From Mumia quercus (GTDB lineage: Bacteria; Actinomycetota; Actinomycetes; Propionibacteriales; Nocardioidaceae): a stretch of 64,000 nt of DNA. The notes under the pieces were generated by a model, which searched no databases, was not told the DNA's origin, and was given only the letters and a program-made list of their open reading frames with translations. This document shows positions 17,021 through 24,552 of this stretch, piece by piece (position 1 is the first letter of the stretch; each line of letters opens with the position of its first letter). The DNA lies in NCBI RefSeq assembly GCF_025506335.1, contig NZ_JANZYO010000001.1, positions 62,001 to 126,000 of the forward strand, read 5' to 3'. The position numbers and the translations under genes are program-made.

Positions 17021-18241
17021 GGGTCGCGAGCGGGCGCCGATCCGATCCTCGAGGTCGGCGACCTCGTCCATGACGTCCGCGGCGACCCAGATCCGAGAGC
17101 GCGCGCGGCCGGTGACCTCCTGCAGGATGCCTGCGTCCTGAAGCACCTCGATCGCGTCGTAGGCGCGTGCTCGCGAGGCGCCTGTGACCGCCTCGACGGT
17201 CGCGATGTCCACGATGGGGTGCTCGGGGAGCTCGACCACCAGTCGCTGAGCAGCCGATCCTCGCCGCGCCACGATCCGCTCACCCCACTGCGCGGGCAGC
17301 GCCGCCAACCGCTGCGCAGACACCTCCGCCTCCGCCGTCGCCGTCACGGCAGCACCCGCGACGTACCGGACGAGCGACTCCACGTCGCCCGCTCGGTAGT
17401 CGGCCAGCTTCTGGAAGTACGTGTCCACGTCGGCGAGCATCACCGCGGCGAGGGGGACGACCGTGCGGCGGGTCGTCCCGCGCCGCCTGAAGAGGGCGCT
17501 GACGAGACCCCTGCCGATGCGGCCGTTGCCGTCGTTGAACGGATGGATCGCCTCGAACTGGCCGTGCGTGATCGCGGCGAGGGCCACAGGCGTGAGGTCG
17601 TCGCGGTTGGCGAACGCGACGAGGTCGGCCATCAGGTCGGGGACGAGGTCCGGAGACGGGGGTACGTGCGCGGCGTTGCGGGGAGTGAAGTCGCTGCCGC
17701 CGATCCAGTTCTGCTGCGTCCGGTAGCTGCCCGCCGACTGGCGTTCGAGGAGATCATCAGCAAGCAGTGCGGCGTGCGCCTCGAGGATCGCCCGCTCGGA
17801 CAGCGGCGTGCCGCCGTCGCACGACTCGGTGAGCTGGCGCAGCGCTCGTGTCGCGGCGAGAGTGCTCGTCGCGCTCGCGGATGATTCCTCACCCAGGCTG
17901 GCGCGCGCCAGGTCGTCGAGATCGGCGTACACGCGCTCGATGCGCGACGAGGCCAACGACTCCGTGCGTGTGAGGAACTCTGCGAGCGCGGTGAGGTAGC
18001 GACCTGGCCCGGCGTCGAGGGCCACGATCCCCTGACCCGCTGCCTCGCACAGGGCGAGCGTGTCCGGCGAGAGCGGAGGCGTCCGGTCGCCGATCCGCGC
18101 CGGGATCTCCACCTCGACGTGATCGAGCATGCGGTCTGCGCGGCTGGGTCGGCGGCCGTCGATGCTGTGCAGATCGGGATTGGTCCGCCACCGTCGCCGG
18201 TCGCGAGACGTCGGCGGCCACGGCTGATCCGGTATCACCAT
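17003..18241 (-). CDS. Fic-domain protein with C-terminal winged helix
   Basis: A 412-residue Fic-family protein. The active motif HPFNDGNGRIGR begins at about His233 and is canonical, so nucleotidyl transfer (usually AMPylation) should be possible. The N-terminal helix TRTESLASSRIER (about 91-103) matches the class II autoinhibitory (S/T)xxxE motif with Glu102, although the usual following Gly/Asn is Arg. The flap region SYRTQQNWIGGSDFTPRNAAHVPP is typical of Fic proteins. Residues about 335-400 form a winged HTH (IVDIATVEAVTGASRARAYDAIEVLQDAGIL). Its 3' end overlaps the methylase-like gene. The target is unknown; toxin, defence effector or autoregulated modifier are options. Confidence 0.88.
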   Translation of the reverse strand: MVIPDQPWPPTSRDRRRWRTNPDLHSIDGRRPSRADRMLDHVEVEIPARIGDRTPPLSPDTLALCEAAGQGIVALDAGPGRYLTALAEFLTRTESLASSRIERVYADLDDLARASLGEESSASATSTLAATRALRQLTESCDGGTPLSERAILEAHAALLADDLLERQSAGSYRTQQNWIGGSDFTPRNAAHVPPSPDLVPDLMADLVAFANRDDLTPVALAAITHGQFEAIHPFNDGNGRIGRGLVSALFRRRGTTRRTVVPLAAVMLADVDTYFQKLADYRAGDVESLVRYVAGAAVTATAEAEVSAQRLAALPAQWGERIVARRGSAAQRLVVELPEHPIVDIATVEAVTGASRARAYDAIEVLQDAGILQEVTGRARSRIWVAADVMDEVADLEDRIGARSRPSARWR

Positions 18242-18276
18242 CGGCCCATAGTCTCACATCTTGCAGTAAGTGATAC
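18232..18276. promoter_or_regulatory. Widely spaced inverted repeat over the Fic gene start
   Basis: GTATCAC (18232-18238) and GTGATAC (18270-18276) are perfect inverted heptamers with centres 38 bp apart. The first lies within the Fic gene's first codons and the second upstream. Their position suits autorepression by the protein's C-terminal winged helix. Confidence 0.4.
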
Positions 18277-18310
18277 TAACGGCGAACGCTGATCTCAGTT
18301 ACGGGACACC

Positions 18311-18345
18311 GGTGTGCGGCGGCGCAGGTGATGCCGCCGCACACC
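18311..18345. terminator. Hairpin terminator after collagen-like gene 2
   Basis: GGTGTGCGGCGGC (18311-18323) pairs perfectly with GCCGCCGCACACC (18333-18345) around a 9-base loop, just beyond the stop of collagen-like gene 2. It resembles the hairpin beyond copy 1, suggesting the terminator was duplicated with the gene. Confidence 0.65.
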
Positions 18346-18357
18346 CCTCGGTGGTCG

Positions 18358-19083
18358 TCAGCCGACGCGCACGGCGCTGACCGAGACGTCGGCGGTGTAG
18401 TTGCCGCTGCCCTTGGCGCTCGTGTCGGCGTTGTAGCCGAACGTGAGCACGTCGACCTCGGTCTCCTCTGTGACGGTGACGATCTTCGTCGACGACGCCG
18501 TCTGCTCGATGTTGCCCGTGGCCGGGTACTCACCGGTGAAGGCGGTTCCGTAGTCGGCCCCCCACGCGGAACCGTCGACCCCGCGGACCGCGAGCTGGAG
18601 GACAGGGGTCGACGCCTGGGTGTCGTCGACGCGGTCGAAGTGTGCGTACGCGTTGACGAGGTACGTCCCCGGTGGAAGGGTCATCGACCCCACCTCGGTC
18701 GCCCGGTCGGCGAAGCGGCCGCCGATGTGGGCGATGGTCACCGTGCCGGTGACCTCGCCCTCAAGCCCGCCGTTGACGTCGCTGGCGGGGTCGCCAGGCT
18801 CACCCTTCGCTCCCCTCGGTCCCGCCGGCCCGACCGGCCCCCTCGGCCCGGTCTTGCCCGGCTTGCCGGCCTGGTCGAGGAGCCGCTGGACGCCCGGTGC
18901 GAGATCGCGCTTCTTCACCTCGCCGTCCTTGATGTGCTGGGAACGGACGGCGTTGGGCCGGATGTCCCTCGCGCCGATGGTGTCGGCGGCGACCGCCCCG
19001 CCGGTGGAGAGCGCACCGATGGCCAGGACGGAGGCGGCGACGATCGCGACGGTCCTGCCGCGCGGCGTCTTCAGCTTCGACAT
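18358..19083 (-). CDS. Secreted collagen-like triple-helix protein, copy 2
   Basis: A 241-residue paralogue of the protein at 14109-14822, aligning from end to end. It shares the signal peptide (VAIVAASVLAIGALSTGGAVAAD), the DIRPNAVRSQHIKDGEVKKRDL block and the C-terminal domain ending SGNYTADVSVSAVRVG. The Gly-X-Y stretch is about residues 79-101 (KPGKTGPRGPVGPAGPRGAKG). Copy-specific changes cluster in the triplet run and just after it. The leader hairpin and terminator are also shared. Tandem duplication with later insertion of the methylase-like/Fic pair, or duplication around that pair, would explain the layout. Function is unknown. Confidence 0.75.
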   Translation of the reverse strand: MSKLKTPRGRTVAIVAASVLAIGALSTGGAVAADTIGARDIRPNAVRSQHIKDGEVKKRDLAPGVQRLLDQAGKPGKTGPRGPVGPAGPRGAKGEPGDPASDVNGGLEGEVTGTVTIAHIGGRFADRATEVGSMTLPPGTYLVNAYAHFDRVDDTQASTPVLQLAVRGVDGSAWGADYGTAFTGEYPATGNIEQTASSTKIVTVTEETEVDVLTFGYNADTSAKGSGNYTADVSVSAVRVG

Positions 19084-19100
19084 GTGGTTCCTTTCGTGAG

Positions 19101-19122
19101 CCGAGGGCTCTGGTGCCCTCGG
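19101..19122 (-). promoter_or_regulatory. 5'-leader hairpin of collagen-like gene 2
   Basis: CCGAGGGC (19101-19108) and GCCCTCGG (19115-19122) form an 8-bp stem with a 6-base loop, 17 bases before the start codon on the minus strand. It is the counterpart of the hairpin at 14846-14866. Confidence 0.5.
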
Positions 19123-19390
19123 ACGTGCGAACGGGGAGCGCACAGAGATGCGGCCGGAGCGACGTCGCTCATGTGAACCTCCCGAGATCTGCGACCTCGC
19201 GGCGAGCAGCCGAGCGAGGGCCAAGTGCTTCGGGGGATGTGAGGGAGTATGTCAGTATTTGGGGAAATTGTCGCGACTCGCCTTCGAGATGCACTCCTCG
19301 TTGAGATACGTAGCGTGGGGACGGTCTGTTCGGCGTGGGGAAGTCGACGCACCGCGTCGATGCGCCGGGCGGGACCTGGGGGAAGAACAC
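19123..19390. other. Intergenic region between divergent collagen-like gene 2 and M15-like peptidase gene
   Basis: No gene is seen. The middle part (about 19238-19275) is less GC-rich than its surroundings and may hold promoters, but no clear -35/-10 pair stands out. TCGACGC-ACC-GCGTCGA (19344-19360) is a perfect 7-bp hairpin in the presumed 5' leader of the peptidase gene. Confidence 0.4.
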
Positions 19391-20368
19391 ATGTCTCGTA
19401 CGCGCCTCGGGCGTACGGCGACGCTGCTGATGGCGCCGCCCGTCCTCGCACTCGCACTGGTCGCACCGGCCACCTCTGCCTCGGCGAAAGCGCCGCCCAC
19501 ACCGTCCGGACTGCCGGCTGCGGTGGAGGCGCCGGCGCCCTACGTCGGTCCGAACAGCTGCGCCAAACCGCACAAGGGCACCGCACGGCTGGGAGCCCTG
19601 CTCGTCGCGACCTGGCCGGTGACCAGCTGGTCGGCCCAGCGCGACTGCACGACCGCGACCAGCGAGCACCACGACGGCCGCGCGGTCGACTGGATGACGA
19701 ACGCACGCACGAAGAACGGCAAGAAGCGCGGAGACGACCTCGCTCGGTGGCTGCTCGCCACGGACAAGCGCGGCAACGCCTTCGCCAACGCCCGCCGGCT
19801 CGGCGTCATGTACATCATCTGGAACAACCGCATCTGGTCCAGCTATCGGGCGAGCAGCGGCTGGCGGGTCTACAACGGCTGCACGGCCAAGAACCGGGCC
19901 GGCACCGCGTACGACACGACCTGCCACCGCAACCACGTCCACCTGTCGTTGTCGTGGGCGGGCGCGCGCGGCTACACCTCGTACTGGGACCGGACGGTCG
20001 CCGGTGTCAACTACGGCCCGTGCCGGCCGAGGGACCTCAACTGGGCGGGCGGCTACACCAAGCGGCGCGCGACGCCGTGCCCGTACTACCCGCGGGTCTC
20101 CGCCCCGGCGGGGTCGTCGAGCCTGCACCGCACGCTCGTCGCCTACTCAGGGCTGCGGATCTCCAAGGGCACTCGTGGACCCGCCGTGAGCGCCGTCCAG
20201 CGGGCGCTGAAGCTCCCGGTCAGCGGCGTCTGGGACGCACGGTCGCGGGCCGCGATGCGGTCGTACAAGGGCGCCCGTCGACTCGGCTCCAGCTCGGTCG
20301 TGGGCAAGCGCGTGTGGCGCAGCCTGCTCGTGCAGACCTCACCGAGCGCGCGCGTCCCGCGCACGTGA
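19391..20368 (+). CDS. Secreted M15-like zinc peptidase with peptidoglycan-binding domain
   Basis: A 325-residue exported protein from ATG 19391, with GGGGGAA ahead of it. After the signal peptide (to about ATSASA) comes a zinc-peptidase-like domain. SEHHDGRAVDWM (about residues 95-106) matches the SxHxxGxAxD motif of D,D-carboxypeptidase/endolysin M15 enzymes, and CHRNHVHLSLS supplies the HxH. The tail GLRISKGTRGPAVSAVQRALKLPVSGVWD (about 258-286) is a PG_binding_1 repeat. It probably trims or cuts peptidoglycan cross-links outside the cell. It is followed after 4 bases by the DHFR-like gene, probably by chance packing. Confidence 0.8.
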   Translation: MSRTRLGRTATLLMAPPVLALALVAPATSASAKAPPTPSGLPAAVEAPAPYVGPNSCAKPHKGTARLGALLVATWPVTSWSAQRDCTTATSEHHDGRAVDWMTNARTKNGKKRGDDLARWLLATDKRGNAFANARRLGVMYIIWNNRIWSSYRASSGWRVYNGCTAKNRAGTAYDTTCHRNHVHLSLSWAGARGYTSYWDRTVAGVNYGPCRPRDLNWAGGYTKRRATPCPYYPRVSAPAGSSSLHRTLVAYSGLRISKGTRGPAVSAVQRALKLPVSGVWDARSRAAMRSYKGARRLGSSSVVGKRVWRSLLVQTSPSARVPRT

Positions 20369-20372
20369 CGTC

Positions 20373-20993
20373 ATGCCGAAGCTGCGCGCGTTCAACATCG
20401 GGATGTCCCTCGACGGCTTCGTCGCAGGGGTCGACCAGAGCCTCGAAGAGCCGCTCGGCGTGGGCGGCGAGGAGCTCCACACGTGGATGTTCGACGACCC
20501 GAAGGGTGTGGACGCAGACTTCGTGGCACGCCGTACGCAGGGTGTCGGAGCGACGGTGATGGGCCGCAACATGTTCGGTCCGATCCGAGGCGAGTGGCCG
20601 GACGACCGGTGGAAGGGGTGGTGGGGCGACGACCCGCCGTACCACCACCCCGTCTTCGTCCTCACCCACCACGCTCGCGACCCGGTCGAGATGCAGGGCG
20701 GCACGACGTGGAACTTCGTGACCGACGGCATCGAGTCGGCGCTCGCCCAGGCGTACGAGGCTGCGGACGGGCGCGACGTCGCGCTGGGCGGCGGCGCGTC
20801 GACGCTTCGTCAGTTCCTCGAGGCGGGCCTCCTCGACGACCTCCACGTGGCGGTCGCCCCGGTGGTGCTCGGGGGCGGGGAGCGGCTCTTCACGGGGCCG
20901 CTGCCCGCCGGCTACGGGGTGATCGAGCACGTCCCGTCCGACGCGGTCACGCACGTGCGGATCGGGAAGGTCAGCGCTTCGGCTTCTTCTTGA
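20373..20993 (+). CDS. Dihydrofolate reductase-family protein (RibD C-terminal fold), second copy
   Basis: A 206-residue RibD_C/DHFR-like reductase. Family blocks are LRAFNIGMSLDGFVAG, GVGATVMGRNMFGP, VFVLTHHARDPVEMQGGTTWNFVTDGIESALAQA, DVALGGGASTLRQFLEAGLLDDLHVAVAPVVLGGGERLF. It is similar in plan but not close in sequence to the gene at 4077-4703. Its last 23 bases overlap the convergent heparinase-like gene. The substrate is unknown. Confidence 0.85.
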   Translation: MPKLRAFNIGMSLDGFVAGVDQSLEEPLGVGGEELHTWMFDDPKGVDADFVARRTQGVGATVMGRNMFGPIRGEWPDDRWKGWWGDDPPYHHPVFVLTHHARDPVEMQGGTTWNFVTDGIESALAQAYEAADGRDVALGGGASTLRQFLEAGLLDDLHVAVAPVVLGGGERLFTGPLPAGYGVIEHVPSDAVTHVRIGKVSASASS

Positions 20994-23160
20994 CCTTGAC
21001 CGTGACGGTGGGCGAGGTGACGGTGCGCCAGCCCTTGCTGCCCTTCTTGGCACGGACGACCACGCGGTAGCGCTTCGTGCCCTTGCTGGTCATCTTGACC
21101 TTGGTCGAGACGCGGCCGTTGGCCTTCGTGCGCAGCGTGCGGACCTTGCGCCACTTGCCCTTTCGGCGCTCCTGCAGCACGACCTTGGCCCGCTTGGCAG
21201 GAAGTCCGAGCGAGGTGACGCGCGTGGAGAAGCGGACCTTCTGACCGACCTTCGCCTTCGCCTTGGAGCGCGCGAACGAGACCTTCGCGGCGAGCCGTGC
21301 GAACTCGTTGACCGAGGTGGTGACGGTCTGGACGCGGCCGTTGACCGTGACGCGGAGTGCCTTGTGGCCACGCACGGTCGTGCGTGCGACGCCCGGGGTG
21401 CCGCTGCTCGTCAGCACCGTGACGACGCGGGTGGTCTTGCCGGTGGCGACCGACAGCGGCACCCGGACGACCGACCCTCGGGTCGACTTGCCGTAGACCT
21501 GGCCGAGGATCCCGGCGGTCGTCGTCGCGCCGGAGACCCGGGGGACGCCCGAGGTGAGCATGCGGGCGTTGCGGGTCACGCCGGTGACGTCGGGGCTCGA
21601 CAGCGCCACGTGGCGGCCCGACGTCCGCGCGGTCACCCCGCTGGGAAGCACCCACTGCTGCTGGACGGTGCCCGACTGCTTGGTAGAGCGGACGAGGTCC
21701 TCGACGACGACGGCGTCGATCGCCCGCAGGTAGTAGAGGCAGCGGGCCAGCTCGAAGCCGCTGGACGCCAGGTAGCCCGCGTCGTAGACGCACGTACGGT
21801 CGATGCCGCCGGCAGAGCTCGCCGCCTTGACGCTCCCGTACACCGAGCGGTTGGGGGTGCCGGGCGCGACCAGCGCGCTGTGCGCGTTCCGCCTCACGAC
21901 CGCAGACCGCAGGCCCGACCCGTCGTACGCGTACGGGCCGGGGTCGGCGACCCAGTCGACGCCGTCGGCGTACCAGGTCATCGCCGTCGTGTCGGCGTGG
22001 CGGTGCGACGGGAGCGCGTAGCGGTCGGCGGTCCGCAGCGAGTAGAAGGTCGAGGAGGTGTCGGTGCCCGCGACCCAGCCCGAGCGCCCGAACGCGTAGC
22101 CGCCGGCGTACCTCTTGTAGAGCGCGGACGGCTTGGCCCCCGACGCTCCGGAGGTCCGGACCCACTCCGCCTCGGAGGTGGCGCTGAAGACGCCCGCCGG
22201 GATCCGCTGCAGGTGCGTGTCACCGATCGTCTCGAGGTTGCGGTCGGGTCGGCTCGCATGCGCGTAGAACGACCCGCGCGCCTGGAGCATCGACGCGATC
22301 TTGGCGGCCGACGACGTCGCCCCGTACCGGGTGAAGACCTGGTGGGCGCGGTGCATGATCGTGCCGAGGTAGAGGCCGTACCCGGGGGCGCCCTCGAGGT
22401 CCGACCCGTCGGCGTGGGCGAGCCGGCGGGCGACGTTGACCGTCTGGTCGCGCAGCGTGGTGCGCTGCGCGGAGGTGCCCGCCTGGCGCGCGCCCGCGTA
22501 CGCCGTCAGCTTGAGGTTCAGCGTGGTGTTGTTGCCGGACGTGCCGTACGCGAGCGCCTTCTTGAGCTCGACGCGCAGCTGCTTGGCGGCCCAGTCTCGG
22601 TGCGCGGGCGCGGTGGCCAGCCGGTTCATGCAGACGAAGGTCCCGATGCGGAAGCCGAGGTACTGGGGGTGGTTCTGCCAGTACGTGCGCTTGCTGACGG
22701 GGTGGTCGCGGACCCAGTCGACCATGAGGTCGACGAAGCGCCGCTCCATCGCCTGACCCTCCGCGTCCCCGAGCGCGAGGCCCGTCTTGAGCAGCGGCAG
22801 CGCCCAGTGCAGCGAGTGCATGTAGCGGTCGCCAGCGGTGTCGAGGCCGGCCTGGGGCTTCCAGGAGGGGTTGGCCGCGAGCGTCATCGTGCCGTACTGG
22901 TTCATGTCGACCGTGCCGCCCATGATGGCGCGCGCCCGGCCGACGTCGGCGCGGGTCAACGACCCGAGGGTGTGCATGTTCTCGCAGATCACGTCGTAAC
23001 CCGCGGCGGCGAGAGACGCGTCGTCGGCCTGCGCGGCCGGGGCGTAGGTGGTCTGCACGGCGGCGACGCCCGTCAGCGCCAGCGCCGTCGCGGTTGCGGC
23101 TCCGGTCAGGCGGCGGAGCACGGACGTAGGGCGGCGGCGAGTGCGGCGGGGGAACGACAT
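20971..23160 (-). CDS. Secreted heparinase II/III-family polysaccharide lyase
   Basis: A 729-residue exported protein with an Arg-rich signal peptide (to about YAPAAQA). An alpha-helical N-terminal half (WVRDHPVSKRTYWQNHPQYLGFR and a long alpha/alpha toroid) leads to a heparinase II/III-like beta domain. Its signature is YAGGYAFGRSGW, then SHRHADTTAMTWYADGVDWVADPGPYAYDG and RNAHSALVAPG. The H-x-HAD and Tyr residues are the usual catalytic/metal positions of lyases that cut uronate-containing polysaccharides. The last about 90 residues form a Lys-rich Ig-like/wall-binding domain (LGLPAKRAKVVLQERRKGKW). The substrate is not deducible. Confidence 0.75.
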   Translation of the reverse strand: MSFPRRTRRRPTSVLRRLTGAATATALALTGVAAVQTTYAPAAQADDASLAAAGYDVICENMHTLGSLTRADVGRARAIMGGTVDMNQYGTMTLAANPSWKPQAGLDTAGDRYMHSLHWALPLLKTGLALGDAEGQAMERRFVDLMVDWVRDHPVSKRTYWQNHPQYLGFRIGTFVCMNRLATAPAHRDWAAKQLRVELKKALAYGTSGNNTTLNLKLTAYAGARQAGTSAQRTTLRDQTVNVARRLAHADGSDLEGAPGYGLYLGTIMHRAHQVFTRYGATSSAAKIASMLQARGSFYAHASRPDRNLETIGDTHLQRIPAGVFSATSEAEWVRTSGASGAKPSALYKRYAGGYAFGRSGWVAGTDTSSTFYSLRTADRYALPSHRHADTTAMTWYADGVDWVADPGPYAYDGSGLRSAVVRRNAHSALVAPGTPNRSVYGSVKAASSAGGIDRTCVYDAGYLASSGFELARCLYYLRAIDAVVVEDLVRSTKQSGTVQQQWVLPSGVTARTSGRHVALSSPDVTGVTRNARMLTSGVPRVSGATTTAGILGQVYGKSTRGSVVRVPLSVATGKTTRVVTVLTSSGTPGVARTTVRGHKALRVTVNGRVQTVTTSVNEFARLAAKVSFARSKAKAKVGQKVRFSTRVTSLGLPAKRAKVVLQERRKGKWRKVRTLRTKANGRVSTKVKMTSKGTKRYRVVVRAKKGSKGWRTVTSPTVTVKVKKKPKR

Positions 23161-23266
23161 AGGTGACCTATCGTGTCAGACGCCCTGGTCAGGGCGACAT
23201 GGGTGAAATCGAGTCGTGATGTCCTCCGACGCCGAGCGTCCTGCCCGCCGAACGCCCACGACCACG

Positions 23267-23272
23267 TACATT
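23267..23272 (+). promoter_or_regulatory. Candidate -10 box for leaderless PucR-type regulator
   Basis: TACATT lies 6 bases before the ATG at 23279, which has no ribosome site. This spacing points to a leaderless transcript. Confidence 0.35.
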
Positions 23273-23278
23273 TCCCGC

Positions 23279-24457
23279 ATGGACCTCCGTGACGACGACC
23301 TCACGTCGCTCGCGAACTCGCTCGCGGAGCTCGTCGGCGCCCCGATCACGATCGAGGATCCCGACTCGAGCGTCCTCGCGTACTCGCAGAGCGTCGGCGC
23401 CGAGCGCTCACAGGCCGTCGACGACGCACGGATCACGACGATCCTCGGTCGGCAGGTGCCTCCGCACTACCGCGCGCTGCTCGACGACGCGGGCGTCTTC
23501 ACGGAGGTCGCGCGAAGTCGCGACGTCGTCACCGTCGACCTCCCGGGCTCGGGGATGACCCGACGGGCGATCGTCGCGGTCCGCGACGACGCGGGCACCT
23601 TGCTCGGGTCGGTGTGGGCGGCCGTGCCCGAGGGCATCACCGACGAGCAGCGCCAGGCCATGCTCGGTCTCGCGCCGGTCGTCGCGGACCGGCTGCTGCG
23701 GATCCGTGAGCGCGCCGACTCGACGCGCCAGCGCACGGTCGAGGTCGTCGAGACGCTGCTGAGCGGGGGCGACGCGGCCGTCCGCGCGGCGCAGGCACAG
23801 GGTCTGCGCACCCCCTGCACGGTCCTCGTCCTCGCGTCGGACCGTGCGCACCAGGCCGTGCCGGGGGCGCGGGCCGGTGCGTTCGTCCTCCACCTGGCGG
23901 CGGTCGCGCCCAGTGCTGCCGCGGCACAGGTCGACGACGTCGTCTACGCGGTCGTCTCCGGATCGGAGGTCGCGGCCGCGCGGGTCGCGCGCGACTTCCT
24001 CGCCCGTACGCGCGGCCCGCTCGTGGTCGGCGTCGGACGTCCGGTCGACACCGCGGCCGCCATCGACCTCTCGGCGCGCGACGCCGACTCGGTCGTACGG
24101 GTGCTGCGCCGCCGTGGTCGTACGGAGGTGGTCGAGACCGTACGCGGTGTGCTCGCCGACGTGGTGGCGCTGCGCAGCGCGGACGCCTGGGAGGGCTACG
24201 AGGAGTTCAGCCCGTTGACGGCGCTGGTGGAGTTCGACGAGAAGCACGGTGCCGAGCTGTTGCCGACGGCCCGCGCGTACCTCGCGCACGGCGGCGACGT
24301 GGGCGCGGCCGCCGCCACGCTGCACGTCCACCCCAACACGTTGCGCAACCGGCTGCGTCGTGCCTCGCAGGCGGTCGGGGTGGACCTCGACGACCCCGAC
24401 ACGAGGCTCCTTCTCGCCCTCCACCTCAAGGTCACCGACGTCGCCGGCCACGGGTAG
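23279..24457 (+). CDS. PucR-family transcriptional regulator
   Basis: A 392-residue regulator. The N-terminal half (SLAELVGAPITIEDPDSSVLAYS) looks GAF-like and probably senses a ligand. The C-terminal 60 residues, ARAYLAHGGDVGAAAATLHVHPNTLRNRLRRASQAVGVDLDDPDTRLLLALHLKV, form the PucR C-terminal HTH (HTH_30). Such proteins control purine or amino acid catabolism. ATG 23279 fits the -10 box; a longer reading from upstream has no ribosome site. It is 95 bases upstream of dadA, with strong palindromes in the gap, so dadA is the likely target. Confidence 0.88.
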   Translation: MDLRDDDLTSLANSLAELVGAPITIEDPDSSVLAYSQSVGAERSQAVDDARITTILGRQVPPHYRALLDDAGVFTEVARSRDVVTVDLPGSGMTRRAIVAVRDDAGTLLGSVWAAVPEGITDEQRQAMLGLAPVVADRLLRIRERADSTRQRTVEVVETLLSGGDAAVRAAQAQGLRTPCTVLVLASDRAHQAVPGARAGAFVLHLAAVAPSAAAAQVDDVVYAVVSGSEVAAARVARDFLARTRGPLVVGVGRPVDTAAAIDLSARDADSVVRVLRRRGRTEVVETVRGVLADVVALRSADAWEGYEEFSPLTALVEFDEKHGAELLPTARAYLAHGGDVGAAAATLHVHPNTLRNRLRRASQAVGVDLDDPDTRLLLALHLKVTDVAGHG

Positions 24458-24466
24458 CCCGAGCGG

Positions 24467-24490
24467 CCCGCTGTGCGATTGCACAGCGGG
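24467..24490. promoter_or_regulatory. 24-bp palindrome between pucR-like gene and dadA (site 1)
   Basis: CCCGCTGTGC-GATT-GCACAGCGGG is perfect over 10-bp arms, starting 10 bases after the regulator's stop. It could terminate the regulator's message, but the repeated TGTGC/GCACA core in site 2 favours an operator. Confidence 0.55.
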
Positions 24491-24511
24491 CGCGGCGAGA
24501 TCGTGGCCGAA

Positions 24512-24530
24512 CGCACACTCCGCTGTGCGG
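24512..24530. promoter_or_regulatory. Second TGTGCG palindrome before dadA (site 2)
   Basis: CGCACA (24512-24517) and TGTGCG (24524-24529) form a perfect inverted repeat with a 6-base centre; CCGCTGTGCGG also repeats the arm of site 1. The site ends 23 bases before the dadA ATG. Confidence 0.5.
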
Positions 24531-24552
24531 CCCCACGGCCCACCATGACGGC

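Noticed and set aside
19123-19390. Riboswitch ahead of the secreted peptidase gene
   Set aside because: I looked for the usual cyclic-di-AMP riboswitch pattern found before wall hydrolases and could not recognise it; only one small hairpin is clear.
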